Positions 14,657 to 22,289 of a stretch of DNA of 24,398 nt are shown here, one piece after another. A model generated the notes under the pieces. That model made no database searches. It worked only from the letters and a program-made list of their open reading frames with translations, and was not told the origin of the DNA. Origin of the DNA: Legionella sp. (GTDB taxonomy: Bacteria > Pseudomonadota > Gammaproteobacteria > Legionellales > Legionellaceae). The DNA is taken from assembly GCA_004297865.1 (NCBI GenBank), contig SCSO01000201.1:1-24398 (forward strand). Direction: 5' to 3'. The position numbers were made by a program, and so were the translations under genes. The first letter of the stretch is position 1; each line of letters begins with the position of its first letter.

Positions 14657-14832
14657 ATAATTTAATCATGGTTATATTTTTAGCCCTCTTGTTATGGGCT
14701 ATCCAATATATTCTTTTTCCACCGCTCATTAGTTTATTACTTAATTTTTTATTCATTGGTTTATTAGTGATTTATACTATGCAGCTCTTAGGTTTAATCA
14801 GAAATGTTCTTCCTGTACCGAATATTTTTTAG
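14644..14832 (+). CDS. Small two-helix membrane protein (Thivi_2564-like)
   Basis: This 62-residue protein is almost entirely two hydrophobic helices (about 5-26 and 30-52), with the pattern PLNNLIMVIFLALLLWAIQ then LLIYTMQ-type LLGLI at the end. That pattern and size match the small Thivi_2564 family of proteobacterial membrane proteins, whose function is unknown. Its start lies inside the last codons of egtD (13-base overlap), so it is probably translated from the same mRNA. The ribosome site is weak, consistent with coupling. Confidence 0.65.
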   Translation: MSPLNNLIMVIFLALLLWAIQYILFPPLISLLLNFLFIGLLVIYTMQLLGLIRNVLPVPNIF

Positions 14833-14841
14833 AGTAAAAAA

Positions 14842-15582
14842 ATGCACAAACATCCATGGCATATAGGTACATCCGGTTGGAGTTATGAGGGTTGGTTAGG
14901 TAATTTTTATCCGGAAAAAATCAAATCCCAACTGGTATTACCTTTTTACGCAACAAAATTGGATTCTGTAGAGTTGAATAACAGTTTTTATCAAATTCCT
15001 AAAGAAAAGAACGTTAAAATATGGACGGAAATCACCCCTGAAGATTTTGTGTTTTCCTGCAAAGCCAACCGTTACATTACCCATATCAAACGATTAAAAG
15101 AGATTCAGGAAACTGTGACCAAGTTACTCGAAGTCTTTAGTCACTTCGGCGATAAACTTGGTCCTATTCTTTTCCAGTTTCCACCTTATTGGCCAGTTAA
15201 TATTCCTCGACTAACGGAGTTTATTCATTCTTTACCCAAAGAATTTTTATATACTTTTGAATTTCGTCATCAAAGTTGGTTTTGCGACGAGTTATATGAA
15301 CTACTCGATAAAAACCAAATGTCACTTTGTTTCTATGATCACAAGCTCTATCGTTCCCCAGAAATTGTAACCTCAGCACCCTTTATCTACATTCGCATGC
15401 ACGGCCCAGATGAACAAGCTTATCAAGGCGCTTATGAAGAGGCTACTTTACAAGAATACGCGCAAAAATGTCGTAAATGGCATGCCGAGGGCAAAACCAT
15501 TTATTGTTATTTTGATAATGATGACAAAGCCAATGCACCAAAGGATGCGCAGCGTTTACGGGAATTATTGAATTCTCAATAA
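14842..15582 (+). CDS. DUF72 (YecE-like) TIM-barrel protein
   Basis: This 246-residue protein of the DUF72 family shows IGTSGWSYEGWLGNFYPE at the start, VELNNSFYQIP, then FSCKANRYITHIKRL, ILFQFPP, FEFRHQSW, YIRMHGP and a terminal CYFDNDDKANAPKDA. These are the conserved blocks of the family, which adopts a TIM-barrel fold of unknown biochemical function. The residue corresponding to the usual Asn in the final block is present (FDNDD). It begins 9 bases after the small membrane gene, so it belongs to the egt transcription unit or just downstream of it. It converges with the pseudophosphatase gene with only 8 bases between the stops. Confidence 0.9.
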   Translation: MHKHPWHIGTSGWSYEGWLGNFYPEKIKSQLVLPFYATKLDSVELNNSFYQIPKEKNVKIWTEITPEDFVFSCKANRYITHIKRLKEIQETVTKLLEVFSHFGDKLGPILFQFPPYWPVNIPRLTEFIHSLPKEFLYTFEFRHQSWFCDELYELLDKNQMSLCFYDHKLYRSPEIVTSAPFIYIRMHGPDEQAYQGAYEEATLQEYAQKCRKWHAEGKTIYCYFDNDDKANAPKDAQRLRELLNSQ

Positions 15583-15590
15583 ATCAACAA

Positions 15591-16769
15591 TCAGCTAAGA
15601 TTGAAATCGTCCAGTAATCCATCAAGAGAATGATCTGTTGCAGTCAAGGGTGGAGCATCTCCAAAGTACGCATGCAAAATTGTCATTAGGTCCTCCTCCC
15701 TTGGTGATGTAGCTTCCACCACTAATGGCGACGATGAACTGTCTGTCCCACCAATGTCATGATTTGGACTTGTAGGGATGGGGGCTTGTGATTGCGGGAA
15801 AAGGCTATAGCGCCTATAAATCTCCCGCGGTATACGTATGAGCAAACGAGGTCCGTTCTGTAAATTTGCTAAAGAGGTATCTACGTTGTCTCTTAGATAA
15901 CGTGGGAGATTTTTATGGACGCTCAGCGATTGTTGGGAATAAAGTGTCTCCGTTAGGTCGCACTGAGTTACAAAAATGGGGACCATTTTTTCTGTAACAA
16001 AATTAGCGGCTAACCCGTCGCTTTGACCGTTATAAAGTCCTAGTAACGAAGGACCATTAGTTAGCGTTTGCACTATTACAGACATACTACAGTAAGGATT
16101 TCTTGCGGTAGTTTGTTGAATAATGAGTCGTGCCAAATCTATTTCTGATCGACCATGAATACTCCCATTGTCTAAAATATCCAAAAGCAATTGTTCTTGT
16201 TCCCCTATTGAGCCATCCTTTGCACAACGAGTAAAACCAGCACAGGTAGAAATGATTTGCATTTTTGCTATAGCGCTGGGTTCCACCTTAAACTCATTAG
16301 CCAAAGAATCTATAGAATGAATATCAATTTGAGCATCTGCACAGAAAGTAGGTGAACCTATTGCTCGAGTTGTGTTGTGATCTCTCTTGTTTAAACGGGC
16401 AACGCCTATGATTACCCCTTGCTGATCATACGCTGCGGCAAAGGTAGAAGAATTACCTACGGTTGCAGTAATTATATTCCCCACACCATCATAAATGCAG
16501 GTAGAAGCCTTAGTGCTAGAAGCCAATTCCAAACTATTTAAGAAATTGTAGGTAGTCCATAATCTATGGCCAATTTGGCTAGGAGTTAAAAACCCCTCTT
16601 CACCCGCTGTTAAGTCGTCGTAACTTAAGGAGCTCCAAATTAAACTAGTTTCCTCTGCGAAAAGAGTCATCTGCTGGGTTTTTTGGGCATATCCTACCTG
16701 GTGAATTATCGCGCCATCTACTACTTCGGAGCTTGCATGGTATGGGGGAATAAAAACTACTTTAGGCAT
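15591..16769 (-). CDS. Degenerate PP2C-like pseudophosphatase with rearranged fold
   Basis: This 392-residue protein is a paralogue of the phosphatase at 22290-23612. Shared blocks in the same order include IGHRLWTTYNFLNS, STKASTCIYDGVGNIITATVGNSSTFAAAYD, ARLNKRDHNTTRAIGS and, near the end of the fold, LLGLYNGQSDGLAANFVTEKMVPIF. The metal ligands are lost: the N-terminal QQD is QQM, IAD is VGN (Asn106), RSIGD is RAIGS (Ser139), CDG is CAG (Ala177), DN is CS, and YDGHG is YNGQS (Asn247, Gln249). About 30 residues around the middle loop are deleted. It is therefore unlikely to hydrolyse phosphate and may bind partners or regulate its active paralogue. The tail is acidic and hydrophobic, as in many injected effectors. 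A GTG at 16781 is an alternative start (396 residues). Confidence 0.72.
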   Translation of the reverse strand: MPKVVFIPPYHASSEVVDGAIIHQVGYAQKTQQMTLFAEETSLIWSSLSYDDLTAGEEGFLTPSQIGHRLWTTYNFLNSLELASSTKASTCIYDGVGNIITATVGNSSTFAAAYDQQGVIIGVARLNKRDHNTTRAIGSPTFCADAQIDIHSIDSLANEFKVEPSAIAKMQIISTCAGFTRCAKDGSIGEQEQLLLDILDNGSIHGRSEIDLARLIIQQTTARNPYCSMSVIVQTLTNGPSLLGLYNGQSDGLAANFVTEKMVPIFVTQCDLTETLYSQQSLSVHKNLPRYLRDNVDTSLANLQNGPRLLIRIPREIYRRYSLFPQSQAPIPTSPNHDIGGTDSSSSPLVVEATSPREEDLMTILHAYFGDAPPLTATDHSLDGLLDDFNLS

Positions 16770-16801
16770 TATACTGCTCACATCATCATCGAGAAGAGAT
16801 T

Positions 16802-16830
16802 ATCATATACTCAGTTGTTAACTCTAGCAA
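16802..16830 (-). promoter_or_regulatory. Probable promoter of the pseudophosphatase gene
   Basis: On the minus strand TTGCTA (16825-16830) and TATGAT (16802-16807) have a 17-base spacer. Transcription would begin near 16795, leaving only 14 bases before the GTG at 16781 but 26 before the ATG at 16769, which favours the ATG. Just upstream lie two small palindromes, TCCATATATGGA (16846-16857) and GGACATTTGTCC (16855-16866), possible operator sites. Confidence 0.5.
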
Positions 16831-16951
16831 TTACCCTAAAACATATCCATATATGGACATTTGTCCACGCCTCTTCAGATATATATGGGATGGACATCGG
16901 ATAGCAGAAATATATAAGGAAAGTAAACTAAACAACTTTTAAAAAGCGATA

Positions 16952-16981
16952 TTGGTGAAATCCCTATCACTTCGATATACT
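16952..16981 (+). promoter_or_regulatory. Probable promoter of ubiX
   Basis: TTGGTG (16952-16957) and TATACT (16976-16981) have an 18-base spacer. Transcription would start near 16988, about 22 bases before the ubiX ATG, with GGAAAG as ribosome site. Confidence 0.5.
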
Positions 16982-17009
16982 TAATAAAGAATAAACACTG
17001 GAAAGCATA

Positions 17010-17606
17010 ATGGCAGAGTCTGAAAAGAGAAGACTAGTAATCGGTATTAGTGGTGCCACAGGCATTATCTATGGTATTAGGTTATTGGAATTATTAAAAA
17101 AAACCGACATTGAAACACATCTAGTAGTGTCCAAAGCCGGTCATCAAACCCGGGCTTATGAAACCGAACTGTCAGCAACTGAACTCACTGATTTAGCGGA
17201 TTTTAGCTATAATAATGCGGACATTGCAGCCTCTATTTCCAGCGGCTCATTTAAAACCATGGGAATGATTATTGTGCCGTGCTCCATGCGGACCTTAGCA
17301 GATATAGCCTGCGGAACCACGTCCACTTTAATAAGTCGGGCTGCCGACGTGGCTTTAAAAGAACGCCGCCGTTTAGTTATTATGGCACGCGAGTCTCCGC
17401 TTAATTTAGTCCATATCGAAAATATGCAAAAAATCACGCAAATGGGCGGCATTATTGCTCCGGGAAACCCGGCTTTTTATACTCACCCCCAATCCATTGA
17501 TGATTTGGTTAATCACAGCCTGGGACGAATCTTAGATCTATTTGATATCGATTTAGATTTAGTCAAACGTTGGGAACATCCCCCACAAAAGAAACAACCC
17601 GAATGA
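17010..17606 (+). CDS. ubiX: Flavin prenyltransferase UbiX
   Basis: UbiX makes prenylated FMN, the cofactor of the UbiD decarboxylase in ubiquinone synthesis. The 198-residue sequence has the complete family signature: IGISGATGIIYGIRLLE (N-terminal FMN site), FKTMGMIIVPCSMRTLADIACG, LISRAADVALKERRRLVIMARESPLNLVHIENM and IIAPGNPAFYTHPQSIDDLV. Length and all blocks are normal. The promoter upstream and GGAAAG before the ATG support the start. The last four bases overlap the MFS gene, so the two are co-translated; no ubiD gene is in the window. Confidence 0.95.
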   Translation: MAESEKRRLVIGISGATGIIYGIRLLELLKKTDIETHLVVSKAGHQTRAYETELSATELTDLADFSYNNADIAASISSGSFKTMGMIIVPCSMRTLADIACGTTSTLISRAADVALKERRRLVIMARESPLNLVHIENMQKITQMGGIIAPGNPAFYTHPQSIDDLVNHSLGRILDLFDIDLDLVKRWEHPPQKKQPE

Positions 17607-18778
17607 AAAAGGCATTCATCTTTATTACCTTGGCTTTTCTCATGTCCTTTGCCACGGCTAATGCAGTACTCATTTCCCCTGCCCTACCCGAATTAGCCGC
17701 ATTGTTTCAAGTGTCCGTCATCACCATGGAATCCACCTTTATTTGGTTTTTAGCTGGTTACTCTCTAGGACAATTATTTTATAGTCCTTTAAATAACCGC
17801 TTTGGTAGGAAGCCTTCTTTATTTGTTGGCCTTTTTTTACAAATTTTGAGCACCATCACCGCACTGATTGCCGGTCACCTCGACCATTTTAATTTATTTG
17901 TGTACTCACGTTTCTTTCTTGCTTTAGGCTCCGGGGTAGGCTTAATGATGACCTTTACTATTGTCAGTGAACATTTTCCCAAAGAGCAGGTACAAAAGGT
18001 GATTGCTTATTTAATCCCTTCCTTTGCCATCATCCCTGCTTTGGCAGTACTAGGTAGCGGTTATTTCACTAAATACTATGGTTGGTCTGCTAATTTTTAC
18101 TTAGGAATTTTGTTGGGATTACTACTGATATTATTCTGCAGCTTTTTGCCCCACTCACCTAAAGAAAAAGATCTCACTGCTTTGCAATTTAAAAAAATCA
18201 TGCAGACGTTTACGCTACAGTTGCAAAGACATTCTTTGATCATCGGCGCATTATTAATGGGATGTTGCGTGTCTTTTGCCTATATTTTTTCTAGCATTGT
18301 TCCTTTCATTACCGCGAACTCTTTTCACTTTGATAGCTTGGATTATGCCTTGGCAAATGGTTTTGCTGCAGGAGGATTAATTGTTGGTTCTCTGATTAGT
18401 GCACGATTACCCGAAAATATATCTCCCTTAAAAATGATTTATTGGGGAGTCAGTATCATTGCCCTGGGCGCGCTAGGCACTATGATAGGAGAGCACTTGC
18501 ATTACCCGGCTTTTCATAGTTATTTTGTCACCTTGTTTTTAATTAATTTAGGTTCTTGTTTTGTTTTATCCTATACCTCTTCCCTGATCCTTGCAGCAAC
18601 CAATGAAAAAGCTAATGCTTCCGCAGTGATGAATTTTATTAACGTGGGGATCATTACTTTAATTTTATTATTTTTTAGCTATTTGCCGTTTGGTGCTTAT
18701 CTCGTAGGTTATACTTTTGTAGGATTAAGCCTTTTGATGTTTGCACTTTCATCTCTTCTTCAAGCTGACACAGAGTGA
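17603..18778 (+). CDS. MFS transporter, Bcr/CflA-like drug:H+ antiporter family
   Basis: This 391-residue protein has about 12 hydrophobic segments. The loop after the second helix reads NNRFGRKPSLFVGL, the MFS motif A (G-x-L-x-D-R-x-G-R-R-P/K type), and the first helix ends in ATANAVLISPALPELA as in Bcr/CflA drug exporters. Substrate unknown. I take the ATG at 17603, which overlaps the ubiX stop by four bases (ATGA); a TTG start at 17570 would add 11 polar residues and is less likely. Its 3' end overlaps that of the patatin gene by 19 bases on the other strand. Confidence 0.85.
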   Translation: MKKAFIFITLAFLMSFATANAVLISPALPELAALFQVSVITMESTFIWFLAGYSLGQLFYSPLNNRFGRKPSLFVGLFLQILSTITALIAGHLDHFNLFVYSRFFLALGSGVGLMMTFTIVSEHFPKEQVQKVIAYLIPSFAIIPALAVLGSGYFTKYYGWSANFYLGILLGLLLILFCSFLPHSPKEKDLTALQFKKIMQTFTLQLQRHSLIIGALLMGCCVSFAYIFSSIVPFITANSFHFDSLDYALANGFAAGGLIVGSLISARLPENISPLKMIYWGVSIIALGALGTMIGEHLHYPAFHSYFVTLFLINLGSCFVLSYTSSLILAATNEKANASAVMNFINVGIITLILLFFSYLPFGAYLVGYTFVGLSLLMFALSSLLQADTE

Positions 18779-20679
18779 ACGATTGCTTCCCGATACGCAT
18801 CGCTAAATGCAGGTAGTTTTTTTAAAGCGCAAAATATCTTTTCCGTACGTCTATTTTCATCGTTGTGAGGTTTGTGATGATATAGAGCAAACATGTTTTG
18901 CTGTTTTAATTGTGCCTGCAAGGTACTGCGAATAAATATCGTTTCTCCCGTGATTTTTGATAAAGCAAAAAATCCAGATTGACCAAAGCTTTCTGTATAA
19001 CTTTCCTTAAATAATTCCTCAGCAGAAATGATCTTTTGTTTAAATTCTAATGCTCTGGATAAAGCGAATGCAGCGATAGAATGTAAATCCCTTTCTGCGG
19101 CATCTTTAATGAGATAATACATTGCTCTGGCACCACTGATTTTATGAGTCTTTATTTCCTGAAGCAGTGAATCGTGTTGGGGATTTTGCCCAGAGCCTAC
19201 AAGTACCGCTTCATAAATCGGAATAAAATAAGTCATTAAATCAACATAGAATTCTTCGTCCTTAAAAACCATAGGGTTATGCAAATCATGGTTAATGAGA
19301 TGATTCATCGTATCTAAATATCCGAAAGCATCCATCACGCGCGCGACCTTATTTGCCGTTGCAAAATCAGTCGTTTTAATTTCACCCACTCGCAATTCCA
19401 CGGTACGTAAAGCATATTCTTTACGCAATTTTTGATAACCTAATTCCTTTTGATCGGTATTTTTGAAGGGTAACTGCAGATCGCCTAAAAACTCGACTAA
19501 GATATTTCGTTTAAATTTTTCAAAACAACTGGCCTGATACAAAATAGGTTTCATTTGTTCTTTAATAAAACTAGCTAATAGATTTAAACGTTTAGTCCTA
19601 TAAACCTTTTGATACACTTTCCAGAACTGTTGGTGATTTTCGGGATCTAACAGTAAAGCGCGAATCGCTTTTTCCATAGCCTCGCCAATTTCTTTCGTTT
19701 CGCTAGGAGTTAGTTTTTTTTGTTTAAGATAATTTTTTAAAACCCAGCGCATCGCTTGAATAAGCCGACCTGCTTCTGCTTCTTCCGAATGTAATTGTTC
19801 ATCAGGATCAATTAAACCAAAAGTATCTTCAATTATTCTCTTTAATAGAGCTTTACTTATTGCCTCTTCCCAGCGTTCGCCATATAAGGCTTGGAAGACT
19901 TGATTCTGTTGATTTGCTAATCCTTCGCCAAATGCAAATACTAGGGTGTTACGCGCTTCTTTATTTTTGGTAAAACCACCCCACTCATCTTGATCAAAAA
20001 AATCAGTAGGTAAATTATCATATAAACCACCATCTACAAATGACAGTACTTGTTTATTGATTTGAATCTCTACGGGTTTTAGTAATACCGGTATGGAAGC
20101 TGAAGCCCGGCAAGCTAAGGCAATTTCCACATCAGGTGTAAGCTGGCTATTAAAAACTTGTAACTCGCCATGGGGAAATTGGACAGCGGAAACAATTAAT
20201 TGCTTAAACGCTGTGGGAAAAAGACGATGCAGCATAGCCAAATCGGCAAAAGTAATACAGGGATTTTGTGTCGCAATTTTATCTAAGAATTCTTTGAATT
20301 GCAGATCTTCAGACTTTAAGTTGGCCAATCCTTGACGTATGGTGTTAAGAATATTGTCACGAAGAAACTGCTCTAAGGGCAACCCGTCTTTGGTGAGAAA
20401 GGAAATACCAGGACCTTTGATTTTGACTGACTCGCCTAATAAAGATTCAAAATCGGTTTGAAGTAATTGGGCACGTAAAATGGCCGGCGGCATGCCCACA
20501 GCCAATAAACTGGCAGTTATGGCTCCAGCAGATGCTCCAGCTAAGGTTTGCACGTCTTTAAATACCCCAGCATCCACCATAGCCTTATAAGCACCAGGGT
20601 AAACCACAGCCTTAGCACCCCCACCGCTACAAACGACTCTTTTTATGCCTGATCTTGCCACTTCATCTTGCTGCTTCAT
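18760..20679 (-). CDS. Patatin-like phospholipase, VipD-type candidate effector
   Basis: With the start at 20679 this protein has 639 residues. The N-terminal patatin domain has the oxyanion loop SGGGAKAVVYPG (from about residue 18), the nucleophile motif GASAG (Ser50) and the catalytic dyad Asp in VDGGLYDNLP (Asp216). These fit a phospholipase A, and DLAMLHRLFPTAFKQLI aligns well with VipD of Legionella, an injected PLA1 activated by host Rab5. The C-terminal 350 residues are mostly helical and unrecognised; in VipD the equivalent part binds Rab5. The AKA of the oxyanion loop replaces the usual AKG. A TTG at 20733 would give 18 extra residues, but the ATG is preferred although it lacks a clear ribosome site. 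Secretion is inferred from the family. Confidence 0.83.
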   Translation of the reverse strand: MKQQDEVARSGIKRVVCSGGGAKAVVYPGAYKAMVDAGVFKDVQTLAGASAGAITASLLAVGMPPAILRAQLLQTDFESLLGESVKIKGPGISFLTKDGLPLEQFLRDNILNTIRQGLANLKSEDLQFKEFLDKIATQNPCITFADLAMLHRLFPTAFKQLIVSAVQFPHGELQVFNSQLTPDVEIALACRASASIPVLLKPVEIQINKQVLSFVDGGLYDNLPTDFFDQDEWGGFTKNKEARNTLVFAFGEGLANQQNQVFQALYGERWEEAISKALLKRIIEDTFGLIDPDEQLHSEEAEAGRLIQAMRWVLKNYLKQKKLTPSETKEIGEAMEKAIRALLLDPENHQQFWKVYQKVYRTKRLNLLASFIKEQMKPILYQASCFEKFKRNILVEFLGDLQLPFKNTDQKELGYQKLRKEYALRTVELRVGEIKTTDFATANKVARVMDAFGYLDTMNHLINHDLHNPMVFKDEEFYVDLMTYFIPIYEAVLVGSGQNPQHDSLLQEIKTHKISGARAMYYLIKDAAERDLHSIAAFALSRALEFKQKIISAEELFKESYTESFGQSGFFALSKITGETIFIRSTLQAQLKQQNMFALYHHKPHNDENRRTEKIFCALKKLPAFSDAYREAIVHSVSA

Positions 20680-21038
20680 ATTAAGTAAAATCCATTTTAC
20701 TTCATTAGCGCATATTGATCCATATATATACAATATGTTGCAAAAAATTTCTGGAAAATTTAATAGTATATCAAGGAATTATCTTAAAAGGCTTTGATTA
20801 TTAGATTTAAAACAAGCGTAACCGCGTTCTTAATTTGAGTTTTTTCCAACATCTTAGAACGCTAGTGTAATGTTTAATATATATAGGTTTAACTTTTTTA
20901 GGCTTCATAAGGCAAAACGATTCTTATTTTTAAACTCAGTGAATCTTTGTTGAGCATGGTATAGGGGATGTGGGGGAAAAGCAAGGTGGATTTATAAAAA
21001 CATGGATTCCCGCCTGCGCGGGAATGACAATCACTTAT
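20680..21038. other. AT-rich intergenic region between patatin and barrel-protein genes
   Basis: About 360 bases without a supportable gene. It holds the 5' region of the patatin gene (no clear promoter found), a run of AT-rich sequence without ORFs or hairpins of note, and near its right end the ATTCCCGC palindrome at 21006-21025. Confidence 0.5.
21006..21025. repeat. Palindromic repeat with ATTCCCGC/GCGGGAAT arms
   Basis: Eight-base perfect arms (21006-21013 and 21018-21025) around a 4-base loop, preceded by ATGG and followed by GACA. This is a common dispersed bacterial palindrome type. It sits 14 bases past the stop of the barrel-protein gene, where it could end or protect that mRNA; no T-run follows on the minus strand. 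Confidence 0.6.
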
Positions 21039-21827
21039 TTACACAGTCGAATCAAATTTATAATTAAATCTCAAAGCATAATTCGCGATTCGACTGGTGG
21101 TATTATGATTGATCAATGAATCATCAATCTCATTGCCTTCTGGATCAATTCCATAAGAAGATTGGTAAAGATTGTTCCAATTAGACCAAAGAGCTGTCAC
21201 TCCCACATTGAAATTAGAGGCTACGCGATAGTCGACCCCAATGCCATAAACCCCACTGGTATAAGTAGAATGACCAGAAACCGCCGAGTTGCAGGACATT
21301 TCCATGAAACACACTTCATTGGTAATATTATTATTCACCAACATCACCCCGCCTGTCCCATACAAATGCACAGGTCCAGCGGCTAATCCCACATTGGCGC
21401 GTACAGTCCCTTGCCAGTCACTGGTCGTGCTTTCATGAATAACCCCAGCAGGGTCGGAATCAATGCCTATTGTTCTATCTGCCGATAAACCGAAATAAGT
21501 ATAATCGGCAACTACGCCAATCACTGGCTGTATTTTTCCTTTAGTCATCTTAGGAGCATAATTGTATCCGGCTTGCACACCACCAGAGAATCCGTTTTTA
21601 TCTGTACTTCCCTCAGCTCCCGCGCTAATCAACTCAGGATGAGGTAGTCCTCCGTCAGGTGCATTTGCTGAATGGTTAGAACGCATTGCAGTGGCACCTA
21701 GATTGACGCCGGCATAAGGGCCTGTCCATTCTATGGGCGTTGCACAAGCCTCCTTGCTTCCCATCGTGTTAAGCGCTAAAAATACAATTAAAGAATGGCT
21801 ACACAATAAGTTAACTTTAATGCCCAT
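21039..21827 (-). CDS. Outer-membrane beta-barrel protein (Omp25-like porin family)
   Basis: This 262-residue protein has a signal peptide (MGIKVNLL...LIVFLALNTMGSKEACA) and a mature N-terminus TPIEWTGPYAGVNLGA, the hallmark of small eight-stranded outer-membrane barrels. Further strands include NGFSGGVQAGYNYAP, IGVVADYTYFGLSA and VRANVGLAAGPVHLYGTGGVML. The protein ends RIANYALRFNYKF, the closing strand with a near-terminal Phe recognised by the Bam machinery. The GTG at 21857 gives the longest frame, but AGGGA with correct spacing points to the ATG at 21827. Its promoter overlaps an inverted repeat, so expression is probably controlled. Function beyond a surface barrel is unknown. Confidence 0.8.
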   Translation of the reverse strand: MGIKVNLLCSHSLIVFLALNTMGSKEACATPIEWTGPYAGVNLGATAMRSNHSANAPDGGLPHPELISAGAEGSTDKNGFSGGVQAGYNYAPKMTKGKIQPVIGVVADYTYFGLSADRTIGIDSDPAGVIHESTTSDWQGTVRANVGLAAGPVHLYGTGGVMLVNNNITNEVCFMEMSCNSAVSGHSTYTSGVYGIGVDYRVASNFNVGVTALWSNWNNLYQSSYGIDPEGNEIDDSLINHNTTSRIANYALRFNYKFDSTV

Positions 21828-21867
21828 ATTCATCCCTGTTATAACTAATGAATTCACAAATAAAATG

Positions 21868-21904
21868 AAAGAGTTAGATTATAACTCTTTAAAATTAATG
21901 TAAA
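21868..21904 (-). promoter_or_regulatory. Promoter of the barrel-protein gene overlapped by an operator-like inverted repeat
   Basis: On the minus strand a perfect TATAAT lies at 21878-21883 with TTTACA (21899-21904) 15 bases or GTTTAC 16 bases upstream. The -10 box sits inside AAAGAGTTA, a 5-base gap, and TAACTCTTT (21868-21890), perfect 9-base inverted arms, the geometry of a dimeric repressor site. Confidence 0.55.
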
Positions 21905-21925
21905 CCTTAATGAAAACTAATTCAT

Positions 21926-21954
21926 TTGACAAGGTCATTCAGCAAAGATACGTT
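21926..21954 (+). promoter_or_regulatory. Possible promoter of the small Cys-rich gene
   Basis: A perfect -35 box TTGACA (21926-21931) is followed after 17 bases by TACGTT (21949-21954), a weak -10. Transcription from here would exclude the ATG at 21910 and supports the start at 21979. Confidence 0.4.
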
Positions 21955-21978
21955 AAAAGAAAAACTAGAGGATTCACC

Positions 21979-22209
21979 ATGAAAACTGCCTTAAAAATCA
22001 TTTTTATAAGTATTCTTTTGGGCCTAACATCAAACCTTTGGGCACATAAAGGTAGCATTCGAAACCATATAATCTGCCCCAAAGGCAAAATATGGGCTCC
22101 TGCTTTACACCGATGTCTCAGCCAAAAACAGTGGGATGAGATCAAACATGATTCACCTTGCCCTAAAGGTCAAAACTTGAATAATGGTAAGTGCGTTAAT
22201 CCCATTTAA
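21979..22209 (+). CDS. Small secreted protein with duplicated CPKG Cys motif
   Basis: This 76-residue protein has a signal peptide (MKTALKIIFISILLGLTSNLWA) and a mature region of about 54 residues. The mature part has two similar units: CPKGKIWAPALHRCL and CPKGQNLNNGKCV. Each has CPKG followed 7-10 residues later by a Cys, suggesting two small disulfide loops. I do not recognise the family. AGGA seven bases before the ATG supports this start; an upstream ATG at 21910 would put 23 charged residues in front of the signal peptide. It lies 81 bases before the PP2C-like gene, which seems to have its own promoter. Confidence 0.62.
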   Translation: MKTALKIIFISILLGLTSNLWAHKGSIRNHIICPKGKIWAPALHRCLSQKQWDEIKHDSPCPKGQNLNNGKCVNPI

Positions 22210-22227
22210 AGAAAATTTGCTTTAAAT

Positions 22228-22257
22228 TTGCTCAGAAATCCCAATTTCTGCTAGAAT
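22228..22257 (+). promoter_or_regulatory. Probable promoter of the PP2C-like gene
   Basis: TTGCTC (22228-22233) and TAGAAT (22252-22257) have an 18-base spacer, which contains the inverted repeat AGAAAT-CCCA-ATTTCT (22234-22249). That position could let a regulator act on the promoter. Confidence 0.45.
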
Positions 22258-22289
22258 ACGGTCTTTTTATAGCTATTTTCAGGATAAGC

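Noticed and set aside
16683..16904. Plus-strand ORF of 73 codons
   Set aside because: It covers the start and promoter region of the minus-strand pseudophosphatase gene and shows no protein-like features.
21857..21859. GTG giving the longest frame of the barrel-protein gene
   Set aside because: It lies upstream of a well-placed AGGGA site, and the extra residues would precede the signal peptide.
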